Virus record (IMG/VR): IMGVR_UViG_3300025887_000038
Coordinates: 1-46,727 of that record
DNA from: a virus
Length of the DNA: 46,727 bases
Direction: 5' to 3' (one strand)
Positions 1 to 8,950 of this stretch are shown one piece after another. Positions within the stretch are counted from its first letter, which is position 1; each line of letters begins with the position of its first letter. Position numbers and translations under genes: made by a program. The notes below the pieces were generated by a model. That model was not told where the DNA came from, made no database searches, and was given only the letters and a program-made list of their open reading frames with translations.

Positions 1-3000
1 CTTTTAGTCTGGGTCAACCCACCGCCTCTGTCAAACCGGGCAAGCGAAGAAGCCCCTGTGTAACCGGGGCCAGTATATGTGCCGATGGTGACAGAGCCGT
101 CTGTCGTGGTGATGTACGACCCTTGGCTAGCCTCAACCTGATCCGTTTCTTTGAACTTGATGATTGGTATGGCGTCCTCAATAGCAAAGTCACACGCAGA
201 CATGATCAGATCACCTGTCATGGTGCCACCAATTAATGCAAGTGCGCTAACGTCATCCGCAGTCAATGCTCTTACTGCTGAACCAGTTACGTGTCCAGCT
301 GCATTCACTGTTATGTCAGAATATACATCTGCGCCTGTTAATGCTGCACCAGGATCTACACCATCGCTTGGGTGGTTATAAAGGTTTGCACCATCATCAA
401 TGCCAGTTAGCTTTGTTTGCTCGGCATCTGTGAATGCGTTTGTATCTGCATTAGCTTCATATACAGCTTTAATATCGCCCTGCACTACACCAGATGCGTC
501 AGTTTTTAGAAATGTGCCATTTGTAATTGTAACGCCTGTGCCTTCGGCATATTTGGCACCATACTTTAAATCAATAGTACCTGCGATTGGTGTGCTGGCG
601 AGTTCATCTTGTATGTTAATAGTTGCGTTGTCCAATGCGGACACACTGCCGTTTTCAACACTGAGGATATCGTCCCCGTTTGTTCCGTTATTAGTAACTG
701 AGTTAGTAATGGAAATGTTCACATTACCTATAAACTGGATATTTCCAGCGAGCGCGATCAATGGACGTGTTAGGGCACTATCCCATGTAGCAATGATTGT
801 TGAGTTTTGAATACATGATCCCGGCAATCCCCAATACGGGTCAGGTGAACCACCAATGAAGAATCGGCCTGTTGTATTCCAAGTAACTGTATCAATGTAA
901 ATGTTGCCGCCGTTGCTGTTTCCAGCGACAGCAAGGCCAGTGAGACCGGAGTTAATAGTCATATTATAGAACTGGAAGTATTGTGTATTTGAACTGTTAC
1001 ACCTGTCAAAGTTCAAAATTGTAGTACCTATACCAGCCCCGTAAATTGTTAGGTATTGTGTATTTGAGTGTGGTTCGAGATCACCGACATGGTTGTAAGT
1101 TCCAGCTGCTACTTCGAGCTCAAGCATCCCAACGCCAGAATATGTTGTTTCTACATATAAAAGTGCGTTTGCAATTGTATCAAATGGATCGTTATTGCCT
1201 TCAGGATCAGCCGGGTTAGCAACACCAAGGGTGCCGTCAACAAAAATATAAACATAGCCGGACGACGCACGGTTAGCTTTGTCATCCAAGGCAGTCTGCA
1301 ATCCTGTGGTATCCCCAATAACGTGCCCATGACCGACGGCCGCTTTTCCAGCCAGGTCTGCTACCAGATCGGTAACGTCAGACTGCGGATGTGTGTGTGA
1401 GCTCAGGGCTTTCCCATCGAGAGCAGTCTGCAGCCCCGTGGTGTTAGAGATTGTGTGGGTGTGCGAGAAAGGAGCGTAACGAATGTCCCCAGCTGCGCGT
1501 AGGACGAAGCTGTAGGTTGCTGAAACTCCACCATCTCGGTCCATCTGACCCAGCGGAGCAATGAGCGCTCCGTAGTCATCTTGCTGGGAAAAGAGTATTA
1601 AGTTTCCGGCGACCATAGAAATGTTAGTGCACCGGCTGCCACTTGTGTGGTCAGTTTCGTTCAACTGGAAGGTGGGCCCGATACCCTCAAGTTTGATAAC
1701 GTCCGTAATTGGTTCATCAAATGTGGTGAGACCGGTGAAAGTGTTGGGCCCGGCCAGAGTTGAATAAAGGCTGAGATCGGCAGCGTCTGCCTTGTCATCC
1801 AGAGCCGTCTGAAGCCCGGTCGTGTCGCCGATGATGTGGCCATGCCCGGTGTCCGACTTACCATCGAGAGCACCCTGTAGACCTGTCGTGTCCGCAATAA
1901 CGTGTCCGTGCCCATCGTCGGATTTGGCATCCAATGCACCTTGGAGGCCTGTGACATCACCAACGATGTGGGCGTGACCGGTGTCTGTTTTACCATCCAA
2001 TGCAGTTTGAAGACCTGTCGTATCTCCAATGATGTGTGCGTGTGAACTCAAGGCTTTGCCGTCGAGCGTGGTTTGGAGGCTGGTTACATCTGAGATTGCA
2101 TGACCATGCCCGGTAAAGGCACTCAGAAGGGTGTAGGGCCCAGCCCAATCAACATCCAAATCCGTAGAGCTTAGCTTGGTCAGTGTTTGACCCAGAATAC
2201 CGCCAGGCAAGACTCCGTCTCCCGCAGGACCCTGTGGACCTGTCTCTCCGGCAATCCATACAGTTCCGGTATAAACGTAGAATCCAGGGTTCGTTGGGGA
2301 TCTGAAATATAGGGTGCCGGCAACCAATGGGTCTCCATCATTGTCGAGTGTTGGATCCGCGGATTTGACTCCAAGATACCGGTCTTCAAAATTGTCTAAA
2401 GTAATTGCCGCAGCGTCCTCAGACGCCAAAGCAGCCGCTGCACTGTTCGCGCTGTTCGTTTCGCTGGTTCCAATATTTCCCAGAGATGTAGCAGCTGCGG
2501 CTTCGCTGTCAGACGCATTACCTTCAGATACGAGGGCGGCCGCTGCGGATATCGCAGCAGCAAGCTCGCTCGCCAATGCTGCAGCCTCTGACGCATCTAC
2601 CAAAACCACATCAGCATTTGTCGTAACGACATCAGCAGCCGTGGCGATTGCGTCCAGACCTGTCTGGGTCTCACTCGAACCTGCCGCAGTTTCAGAAAGC
2701 CCTGCAGCCGTTTCGCTGGTTGCAGCGTTACCTTCAGAAATAAGAGCCGCCGCAGCGCTTGCAGCTGATGCAGTCTGAGAATTAAAGGCATTCGTTTCCG
2801 CAAGTTCCGCAGCTACTTCTGCCGCTTCTGCGTTTGTCTCGGCAAGCTCAGCAGCAACCTGAGCGATACCAGTCGCTGTCTGCGAAAGACCGGCCGCTGT
2901 TTCACTCGAACTCGCATTGGCCTCACTCAGTGCAGCCGCTGTCTCCGAAATACCAGCTGCCGTTTCACTAGAAGCCGCGTTGGTTTCACTTAGCGCGGCA

Positions 3001-4559
3001 GCAGTCTCCGATAATCCAGCTGCAGTCTCAGACAACCCTGCTGCAGTTTCACTTGCAGCCGCATTTGTCTCTGAGAGACCAGCTGCAGTTTCCGACAGTC
3101 CAGCTGCGGTTTCACTCGCAGCAGCGTTCGTCTCACTAAGAGCAGCTGCAGTCTCTGAGAGACCAGAAGCCGTCTCCGAAAGGCCAGAAGCAGTCTCACT
3201 TGAGCCAGCGTTGGCCTCGGAGATCCCTGCAGCTGTCTCGGACGCCGCAGCGTTGCCTTCAGACACCAGAGCAGCTGCAGCAGAAATCGCAGCAGCGCTT
3301 TGGGATGCCAGAGCAGCAGCTTCACTACCCGCACTCGCTGTCTCAGACAGGCCAGCAGCAGCCTCGGACGCAGCTGCGTTGGTCTCTGATAGATCAGCAG
3401 CAGCTTCACTCGCCGCCGATGCGCTCTCGGACGCAGCCGAAGCACTTTCAGATGCAGCAGCAGCAATCTCGGATAGGCCTGCAGCAGTCTCAGATGCACC
3501 AGCAGCGGCTACCGATGCAGCCGCCAAAAGCACGTCCGCATTTGTTGTGACAACATCTGCATTCGTAGCAACTCTATCCAGACCTGTTTGTGTCTCGCTT
3601 GCAGCCGCAGCGATCTCACTATTCGAAGCGTTGGTTGCAGCTGCACCCGCGTTTGTCTGCGAGATTGCAGCGTCATCTTCACTAGATTGAGCAGCAACCT
3701 CTGACGCTAGGGCATTCGTCTCTGCAACTTCAGCAGCCGCTTGGGCAATTTCAGCATTTGTTTCAGCAAGCTCTGCCGCAGTCTGTGCGGTCTGAGCAGC
3801 TCCCTCAGACGCGGCCGCATTCGTTTCAGATGCGGCCGTATTCGTTTCACTTGCAGCTGCGTCGATTTCTGCTTGGAGGGCAGATGCGGCCGAAGCAGCA
3901 GCAGCGATTGCAGAAGCGTCAGCATCGTCAGCATCACTTCCGATCTGGGCCACTGCGGCCTCTGCACCAAGCTGACCTGCTTCTGATGCTGCCTGAGCGA
4001 GTTCCGCAGCAGTCTGAGCAGTCTCGGAGGCCGCCTGTGCTGCCTCAGCAGCGGCTTGAGCAGTTTGTGCGTCAACCTCTGCCGTCTCAGCCGCATCCTT
4101 GGCAGCACTGGCATCTGCGAGGACCTGGAGGACCGCATCCTGCTGCATGTTGTCGGCGAAATACATCGAGCCGTCTTCGTTGTACGCAAAAGTAGCGATC
4201 CAGACCGGGGAACCAAGAAGATGGCCCGAGCTGAATGTGACCGTGGTCCCGTCGGGGGAGACTGTGTAAAGAGATGGGCTCACCAACTCACGATCCACAT
4301 AGACGATCGGCTTGGCCACGGCCCCGGCTCCAGGGATCAGCATCGTTCTGCCGGTCTGGTCAGTTCCGGTGTAGATTGTTTGGCCGCCTATGGCCTCAAA
4401 CTGGTAAAAGAGCGTGCCAATAGACAGCTCCATGACCTGTTCTGTCTGGAGAATTCCCTCCAAGTTTCCAGCGATCTTCAGTATCGCATCAAATCGTGAT
4501 CCGACGTACTTTTCGATCAGACCTTCTGCGTTATAGCTTACCGAGAGAGATCTTTTCAT
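1..4559 (-). CDS. Long tail fibre / tailspike protein, 3' part outside window
   Basis: Open frame of 1,519 codons from ATG at 4559 to the left edge with no stop that I found; the C-terminus is missing. The N-terminal ~150 residues (MKRSLSVSYNAEGLIEKYVG...) are clearly paralogous to the N-terminus of the preceding fibre gene, so they are probably the virion-attachment domain. Next comes a very long Ala/Ser/Glu/Thr stalk of heptads such as SETAAGL and SETNAAA (nt ~4110-2400), expected to be a trimeric coiled coil. It is followed by a short GETGPQGPAGD collagen-like stretch, several GHGHIIGDTTGLQ.ALDGK repeats (nt ~2110-1300), and a beta-rich region resembling a right-handed beta-helix. Starts 2 nt after the upstream gene's stop, so translation is probably coupled. 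Host recognition is inferred from architecture and synteny (N4 gp65/gp66 region); no enzymatic motif was recognised. Confidence 0.85.
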   Translation of the reverse strand, partial: MKRSLSVSYNAEGLIEKYVGSRFDAILKIAGNLEGILQTEQVMELSIGTLFYQFEAIGGQTIYTGTDQTGRTMLIPGAGAVAKPIVYVDRELVSPSLYTVSPDGTTVTFSSGHLLGSPVWIATFAYNEDGSMYFADNMQQDAVLQVLADASAAKDAAETAEVDAQTAQAAAEAAQAASETAQTAAELAQAASEAGQLGAEAAVAQIGSDADDADASAIAAAASAASALQAEIDAAASETNTAASETNAAASEGAAQTAQTAAELAETNAEIAQAAAEVAETNALASEVAAQSSEDDAAISQTNAGAAATNASNSEIAAAASETQTGLDRVATNADVVTTNADVLLAAASVAAAGASETAAGLSEIAAAASESASAASESASAASEAAADLSETNAAASEAAAGLSETASAGSEAAALASQSAAAISAAAALVSEGNAAASETAAGISEANAGSSETASGLSETASGLSETAAALSETNAAASETAAGLSETAAGLSETNAAASETAAGLSETAAGLSETAAALSETNAASSETAAGISETAAALSEANASSSETAAGLSQTATGIAQVAAELAETNAEAAEVAAELAETNAFNSQTASAASAAAALISEGNAATSETAAGLSETAAGSSETQTGLDAIATAADVVTTNADVVLVDASEAAALASELAAAISAAAALVSEGNASDSEAAAATSLGNIGTSETNSANSAAAALASEDAAAITLDNFEDRYLGVKSADPTLDNDGDPLVAGTLYFRSPTNPGFYVYTGTVWIAGETGPQGPAGDGVLPGGILGQTLTKLSSTDLDVDWAGPYTLLSAFTGHGHAISDVTSLQTTLDGKALSSHAHIIGDTTGLQTALDGKTDTGHAHIVGDVTGLQGALDAKSDDGHGHVIADTTGLQGALDGKSDTGHGHIIGDTTGLQTALDDKADAADLSLYSTLAGPNTFTGLTTFDEPITDVIKLEGIGPTFQLNETDHTSGSRCTNISMVAGNLILFSQQDDYGALIAPLGQMDRDGGVSATYSFVLRAAGDIRYAPFSHTHTISNTTGLQTALDGKALSSHTHPQSDVTDLVADLAGKAAVGHGHVIGDTTGLQTALDDKANRASSGYVYIFVDGTLGVANPADPEGNNDPFDTIANALLYVETTYSGVGMLELEVAAGTYNHVGDLEPHSNTQYLTIYGAGIGTTILNFDRCNSSNTQYFQFYNMTINSGLTGLAVAGNSNGGNIYIDTVTWNTTGRFFIGGSPDPYWGLPGSCIQNSTIIATWDSALTRPLIALAGNIQFIGNVNISITNSVTNNGTNGDDILSVENGSVSALDNATINIQDELASTPIAGTIDLKYGAKYAEGTGVTITNGTFLKTDASGVVQGDIKAVYEANADTNAFTDAEQTKLTGIDDGANLYNHPSDGVDPGAALTGADVYSDITVNAAGHVTGSAVRALTADDVSALALIGGTMTGDLIMSACDFAIEDAIPIIKFKETDQVEASQGSYITTTDGSVTIGTYTGPGYTGASSLARFDRGGGLTQTK

Positions 4560-4561
4560 AC

Positions 4562-5929
4562 TTATAACCCGTTCCTAATACCGAATTGGATGATCTGGCC
4601 AGAAGCCAGATTTCGCCCGCTGGCGAAGGCAAACCGAAGGCCTAGGGAGGCTGCTGCAGATTTACGCACGCCCCCTCCGACTACGCTCGAGTAAGTCGAG
4701 CTTTGAAGAAAGACGCTGTAAGTGACATGGGTCTCGTTTGCTAAATCGGGGCGGAAGACTTTGACCGTTCCGGAAATCCCAGATGCGTCGAATGCAACTG
4801 TCGTTCCACCTGCAGCAATATGGTCGGCAGAGTCACTCTGGATATCAACTCCAGCACTTACTGATCTCGATCTTCGGCCTGCGTGGGCGTATTGGCCCCC
4901 CGTAGTATCAAACGTTGACCCATCCGGAGACGTCAGGAGCTCCAATGCAGCGTCACCGCTTGGAAGCACGTTGTAGAGTTCAAAAACATATCCAGAATAT
5001 AGACCAGAGTTATACCCGAAGAAATTCGCCCAGGATTGTCCTGTGAAGGATTGCTCCGAGATGAACACCAGCCCCCCAGGGTCACCAGTTGCGCCCGTTA
5101 AACCGATGTCTCCCTGATCGCCTTGGATACCCTGGATACCTTGAATGCCCTGAATACCTTGTGGACCGGCAGTGCTGACCCAGAGGGAACCAGACCAAGT
5201 GAGCAACCCGTCGACCACGGTATCAAAATACATCGCTCCGATCGCCAATGGGTTGCCCTCATTGTCAAGAACCGGCGCCGTAGCGAAATCCCCAAGATAC
5301 TGGGTCTGGAAGAGAGCGTAGGAATCCGCCGCTGCCACAGCAGATACAGAAGCGTTTCCTTCCGATACTGCGGCAGCCGATTCAGAAGCTGAGGCAGCCG
5401 ATTCAGAAGCTGAGGCGGCTATTTCAGACGCTGCTGCGTTTGCAGCTGCGGAGTCGGCGTTGGTGATAATCATATTGACGCTGGCCTGGCTCAGCAGATC
5501 ATCGAAGTAGATTGTCCCATCAGCATTGTAGGCAAAGTCTGCGATCCAGATCAGGTCATCCAGCTCGACTCCTTCGTCGAACGTGACCGTGAGCCCGTCT
5601 GATGCAACAGTGTACGTGCTCGGGTCCTGCAGGACCATATTGACATAGACCTGAGGTTTCACCCCGATCTGATCCGCCCCTGGTATCATCATGGAGCGGC
5701 TATTCTTGTCGGAACCAGTGAAGACCGTCTGACCATCGGTAGCATCGAATTGGTAGAATAGGACGCCCACACCAAGCTGTGTTGCGTTCGAGATTTCCTG
5801 AGCGATGTTTGCAGCTGAAAGCACTGCATCCAGGTTTTCGACAAGTGATTTCAGGGTGTCATAGCTCGACCCCAGATACTTTTCGATTAACCCTGCAGCT
5901 CCAGCAACAGCTGAGTTGGCTCGTTTCAT
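4562..5929 (-). CDS. Tail fibre / appendage protein with collagen-like segment
   Basis: 455 aa. Residues 1-~150 form a domain shared with the neighbouring long fibre (GLIEKYLGS, FYQFDATDGQTVFTG, YTVASDGLTVTF, FAYNADGTIYFDD), presumably for docking to the virion. A short SESAASASESAA stalk follows, then a YLGDF...LDNEGNPLAIGAMYFDT linker also present in the neighbour. A collagen-like GPQGIQGIQGIQGIQG run and a C-terminal beta-rich head with no recognised enzyme motif complete it. Its ATG overlaps the stop of the gp67-like gene (ATGA), so it is translated from the late operon. By position it corresponds to the N4 appendage gene (gp66). That equivalence is from synteny, not from sequence I can recall. 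Confidence 0.85.
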   Translation of the reverse strand: MKRANSAVAGAAGLIEKYLGSSYDTLKSLVENLDAVLSAANIAQEISNATQLGVGVLFYQFDATDGQTVFTGSDKNSRSMMIPGADQIGVKPQVYVNMVLQDPSTYTVASDGLTVTFDEGVELDDLIWIADFAYNADGTIYFDDLLSQASVNMIITNADSAAANAAASEIAASASESAASASESAAAVSEGNASVSAVAAADSYALFQTQYLGDFATAPVLDNEGNPLAIGAMYFDTVVDGLLTWSGSLWVSTAGPQGIQGIQGIQGIQGDQGDIGLTGATGDPGGLVFISEQSFTGQSWANFFGYNSGLYSGYVFELYNVLPSGDAALELLTSPDGSTFDTTGGQYAHAGRRSRSVSAGVDIQSDSADHIAAGGTTVAFDASGISGTVKVFRPDLANETHVTYSVFLQSSTYSSVVGGGVRKSAAASLGLRFAFASGRNLASGQIIQFGIRNGL

Positions 5930-6624
5930 TTGAAACCCCGATCCATCAGCTTTGTGGTCCCGGTCTCAACCAGGCTGGTCGATACCAAGTCTTTCTCGAT
6001 GATTTGCTGACACAGCATGTCGTACCGCTGGTAATGCTCGCTTGCCTTGGCAGCGTGCTCAGGACCGTTCATTGGCGAGATTGCTTTGTAGGCAACATAA
6101 TGAAAGAGCGGGTCGAACAGTATTTCCGGAATAATCACGGATTGTGTGAGGTCCCCGTTCACCAGCTTGGGGTGCTTCGCCTGGTAAATGATGAAGTACC
6201 CGTCGCCATCAACTGGCCCGGGTATTTGGATCGTATCAAAGTTCGGAGTGAACAAAGAAGCGGGGTTCGTCGAGTCGTTCAAGACGAGCTCTTCTCCTTC
6301 TTCGTCGAAGACCGCTACGATCTTCATGACGTCATCCAGAAATGGATCGAGTATTGTGTCCACAATGAACTTCTCCACCACTGCGGCGTCACTCACTGCG
6401 TATTGCACCTCAAGCGGATACAACGTTCGTCCAGAAGAAGCTGAGATCACCAGTTCTTTTTCTGCCAGGTTGAACTTCCCGTGCATCTCGGTGAGGCACT
6501 GGTTCAAAAAGTGGATCAGCTTTGGTTCATGCGCAGTTGGGATCGTTCCGCAACCTTCGCCGCCGATCGCCAGGTTGCTCAAAACCCCATAAGACAGGCT
6601 TTCAAATATCTCTGAAACTTGCAT
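5926..6624 (-). CDS. N4 gp67-like head-tail connector / adaptor protein
   Basis: 232 aa, soluble, alpha-rich start (MQVSEIFESLSYGVLSNLAI). Includes HFLNQCLTEMHGKF and ILFDPLFHYVAYKAI segments typical of the adaptor-type proteins (DUF6682-like) that I associate with podoviruses of this family. It lies directly downstream of the large terminase and upstream of the fibres, the same order as N4 genes 68-67-66. It is therefore probably a structural protein at the portal-tail junction. 18 nt separate it from the terminase stop, and the following fibre start overlaps its stop by 4 nt. The family assignment is partly from memory of the domain and partly from synteny. Confidence 0.7.
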   Translation of the reverse strand: MQVSEIFESLSYGVLSNLAIGGEGCGTIPTAHEPKLIHFLNQCLTEMHGKFNLAEKELVISASSGRTLYPLEVQYAVSDAAVVEKFIVDTILDPFLDDVMKIVAVFDEEGEELVLNDSTNPASLFTPNFDTIQIPGPVDGDGYFIIYQAKHPKLVNGDLTQSVIIPEILFDPLFHYVAYKAISPMNGPEHAAKASEHYQRYDMLCQQIIEKDLVSTSLVETGTTKLMDRGFK

Positions 6625-6642
6625 TCTCTGTTCCGATCCGGT

Positions 6643-8235
6643 TCAGACGATGTACGAGGAGATCGCGTTATCCAGGTCACCGTCTTCGTCATCCATTTCC
6701 CAGTGATCATCTTTGGCTCTCACTGGTGCGTCTTCGCTCGGTTTCCAGGGCATCATGTGCATAAGCATGGAAATCGTATCGAGCGCGTCATCTTTGCCTT
6801 TCAGTCCGTTGATCGTCGCCAACGAGATTTCAGACATGAATTCTTTCATGATCTTCGTGGCCTTCATTTCTTCGGGGAAATACATTTTCCCTGCTTTGAA
6901 GAACGGCACTACGAGGTTGAATCTTGAAAGCTTATTGGTGGTCGGTCTGACCCCAGGCTTTCCCTTCTCCTGCGCGAAATTGAACCAGATATTCCGGGCC
7001 ATCATCTCTTGCTGGAGCCAGTGAATGAATGCGAGCTGCTGTCCTGTGACCTCGACGCCCACTTGTTGCGGGCGGTATTCAGAGGCAAATCGGAAGAGTG
7101 CATCCACACTTTTTTCCATGGTCTGGCGTTCACAAACACCGTCGACCCAGAACCAGTCACCGTTTGCGTTATAGGCCCAAACCGAGATGACCGAGAAGTC
7201 GGCCGTTTGAGTATCTGCAACCGCGAAATCAGTGGTGATATAAAAGTTGAACTTGCCTCGATTATCTAACAGACTTTTGCGTGAATACCAGCGAATTTCA
7301 CTGTCTTGAACAAGCCGTTCTTCTTCAGATGATATTCTCAACATCAGCTCCTGATTAAACGCGCCTAGTTTCCCCGCAAGAACAGAGGTATCGTATTGAT
7401 CCTTCACGAAGTCGTAGGTGAACCGGTCTTCCCAAGCGCCACGGAACTCTTCCCGGGTGCAGGGGTACTCCTCACAAACAGGCCATACGTTGACGTGCCA
7501 GGCTCCAGATTCCACAGCTTCGTAGAGGATGTCGGCTTTGTTAAAGGGCGTTCCGTTGAAGATGATCTTCCGTCTCTGGGGATCCAGAGCGTAGTCCACA
7601 CCCTTGTAAATCGTGTCTTTGATCGACTCCATGGCGACGCGAGACTTGGAGTCATCATCTGATACCAAGTCGTCAAGCACAGCCAGGACAGGTCGTTTAC
7701 CGAAGATCTTCGTACCGCGGAGACCTGTCTTTGCGCCGAACATCTTGCAGCCAAGGATGTTTCCATCCTTAGATTTGAACTGCAAATAGTTGTCGGTGAA
7801 GCTCACACCTTTTGCCGGCAGCCATTCCTGTAGGAACTCTGAATTCCAGTACCGGAATTCGATGTTCTTTCGGGCTGACTTCACACCGTTGTCCATCGAG
7901 TCGGACACGTAGATCATTCCGTCGATCTTCCCGAAGCCATCGATCTCGCCGAAGACAGCCACGTAGAGAACCAGGTATTCAAACATCAGCGTGGTCTTGG
8001 CCAATCCCCGGGCACAGAGGTTTGCGATCCTCTGCTTATTCCCGGCGATTTGATCCAGCATTGCGAGATGCACAACTGGAGTTAGGTTTTGCTCCCCCTC
8101 CCCGCCGTTCACGAGCTTGATGAAGTTCATGAACTTTAGGGCGAACGTTCCTGGGAGATAATGCCCAGAGTTCAATTCGTCATAGTTTACGAGATCTAGC
8201 CACTCATCGACTTCTCTCTTGGGGAGGGGTGGCAT
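6643..8235 (-). CDS. terL: Terminase large subunit (packaging ATPase-nuclease)
   Basis: 530 aa. ATP-driven motor that packages DNA into the prohead and cuts it. Walker A-like CARGLAKTT at residues 74-82, Walker B PVLAVLDD at 182-189. The RNase H-like nuclease domain is marked by YITTDFAVADTQTADFSVIS, VEVTGQQ and a C-terminal GKDDALDTISM acidic motif. I chose the ATG at 8235 rather than the upstream one at 8328, because it overlaps the preceding gene's stop as TAATG (coupled translation) and gives the expected N-terminus. By order and size it corresponds to N4 gp68. All three nuclease acidic segments are present, so it should be active. Confidence 0.93.
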   Translation of the reverse strand: MPPLPKREVDEWLDLVNYDELNSGHYLPGTFALKFMNFIKLVNGGEGEQNLTPVVHLAMLDQIAGNKQRIANLCARGLAKTTLMFEYLVLYVAVFGEIDGFGKIDGMIYVSDSMDNGVKSARKNIEFRYWNSEFLQEWLPAKGVSFTDNYLQFKSKDGNILGCKMFGAKTGLRGTKIFGKRPVLAVLDDLVSDDDSKSRVAMESIKDTIYKGVDYALDPQRRKIIFNGTPFNKADILYEAVESGAWHVNVWPVCEEYPCTREEFRGAWEDRFTYDFVKDQYDTSVLAGKLGAFNQELMLRISSEEERLVQDSEIRWYSRKSLLDNRGKFNFYITTDFAVADTQTADFSVISVWAYNANGDWFWVDGVCERQTMEKSVDALFRFASEYRPQQVGVEVTGQQLAFIHWLQQEMMARNIWFNFAQEKGKPGVRPTTNKLSRFNLVVPFFKAGKMYFPEEMKATKIMKEFMSEISLATINGLKGKDDALDTISMLMHMMPWKPSEDAPVRAKDDHWEMDDEDGDLDNAISSYIV

Positions 8236-8588
8236 TACTGCATTGCCAACATGGTGTTGACGACCCGTGTATAAAGCAGATCTTTGTGCTTCTGGTCGTC
8301 CGGCAGCATCTCGTATGGGACCATACAAGGGTGCTCCTTTTTGTATGGGTCTTTGGATTTACCCATGCGCCAACCCTCTTTCAGTTTGTGGGCAAGCCAG
8401 CTCAGATGGCTATCTTTTGGCGTCATTTCCGGCTTGTTGATAATCGCCTCAACACCCAAAATGGCGCTGACCTTTTGCCACTCTGGAGCATCTGCCCAAG
8501 CTGGCTGGCTCATGTCGCCAATCGTTACACAGAAGGCCCGATTAACTTCATGGGCGACTTCTGCGATCTGACTTGTCGGGATCATCAT
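8235..8588 (-). CDS. RyR-domain protein
   Basis: 117 aa, essentially one RyR (ryanodine-receptor repeat) domain. It has the characteristic AHEVNRAFC, DMSQPAWADAPEWQK, SHLSWLAHKLKEGWRMG and KDPYKKEHPCMVPYEMLP elements in order. Bacterial and phage RyR domains have been proposed to bind nucleotides or nucleotide-derived ligands; no activity is proven. It sits between a MazZ-like dNTP pyrophosphohydrolase (4-nt overlap) and the large terminase (TAATG overlap), so it is made with the late packaging genes. The context suggests a role in nucleotide handling or in blocking a nucleotide-signalling host defence. That role is inference. Confidence 0.88.
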   Translation of the reverse strand: MMIPTSQIAEVAHEVNRAFCVTIGDMSQPAWADAPEWQKVSAILGVEAIINKPEMTPKDSHLSWLAHKLKEGWRMGKSKDPYKKEHPCMVPYEMLPDDQKHKDLLYTRVVNTMLAMQ

Positions 8589-8950
8589 TGTGGGCCTTTC
8601 ATGCGGTCGTCTTCACCGACACCGCGCTCTTCGTAAGCAATGAGAAATGCGAGGCAGCAGCCAGCGTGCCACAGGTGCGAGCATTCGGTTTCGTTGTCAT
8701 AAGACCCGAATAGGAAGCTGCGGGTTGTAGGGTTCTTGCCTCCCCACCAAGCCCACATGTGTCGCATCATGGCGCCGAATACCCGGCCCCACTTCATGCC
8801 GAGTTCCCAGTTCCGGTCGCTGTATTTTTCGGCTCCGAATGTCAGGATCTCGCTCACGGCGAACAGGAGTTCAGGTGGGAGTAGATCCATCCGGACCTTG
8901 CCGTTATCCAGCTTGGCGCCTTCAACGTTCATGTCTGGAAGGTCTTTCAT
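8585..8950 (-). CDS. MazZ-like dATP/dGTP pyrophosphohydrolase (DUF5664 family)
   Basis: 121 aa. Matches the DUF5664 / dATP-dGTP diphosphohydrolase fold in motifs and order: KLDNGKVRMDLLPPELLFAVSEILTFGAEKY..RNWE, then HMWAWWGG and a C-terminal SHLWHAGCCLAFLIAYE helix. Such enzymes remove pyrophosphate from purine dNTPs; the cyanophage S-2L member MazZ serves 2-aminoadenine DNA synthesis. Many phages carry family members without base modification, so only dNTP pool control is inferred here. Its ATG overlaps the upstream HD gene stop, and it overlaps the RyR gene by 4 nt. Confidence 0.82.
   Translation of the reverse strand: MKDLPDMNVEGAKLDNGKVRMDLLPPELLFAVSEILTFGAEKYSDRNWELGMKWGRVFGAMMRHMWAWWGGKNPTTRSFLFGSYDNETECSHLWHAGCCLAFLIAYEERGVGEDDRMKGPQ

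Noticed and set aside
2917-3690. Plus-strand Ala/Ser-rich 257-codon reading frame and similar frames opposite the fibre stalk
   Set aside because: These are mirror frames of the repetitive minus-strand SETAAGL stalk, with no ribosome binding site and no protein-like pattern of their own.
2390-4110. CRISPR-like or tandem DNA repeat array
   Set aside because: The periodicity is 21 nt, in frame, and comes from heptad amino-acid repeats; there are no spacers.
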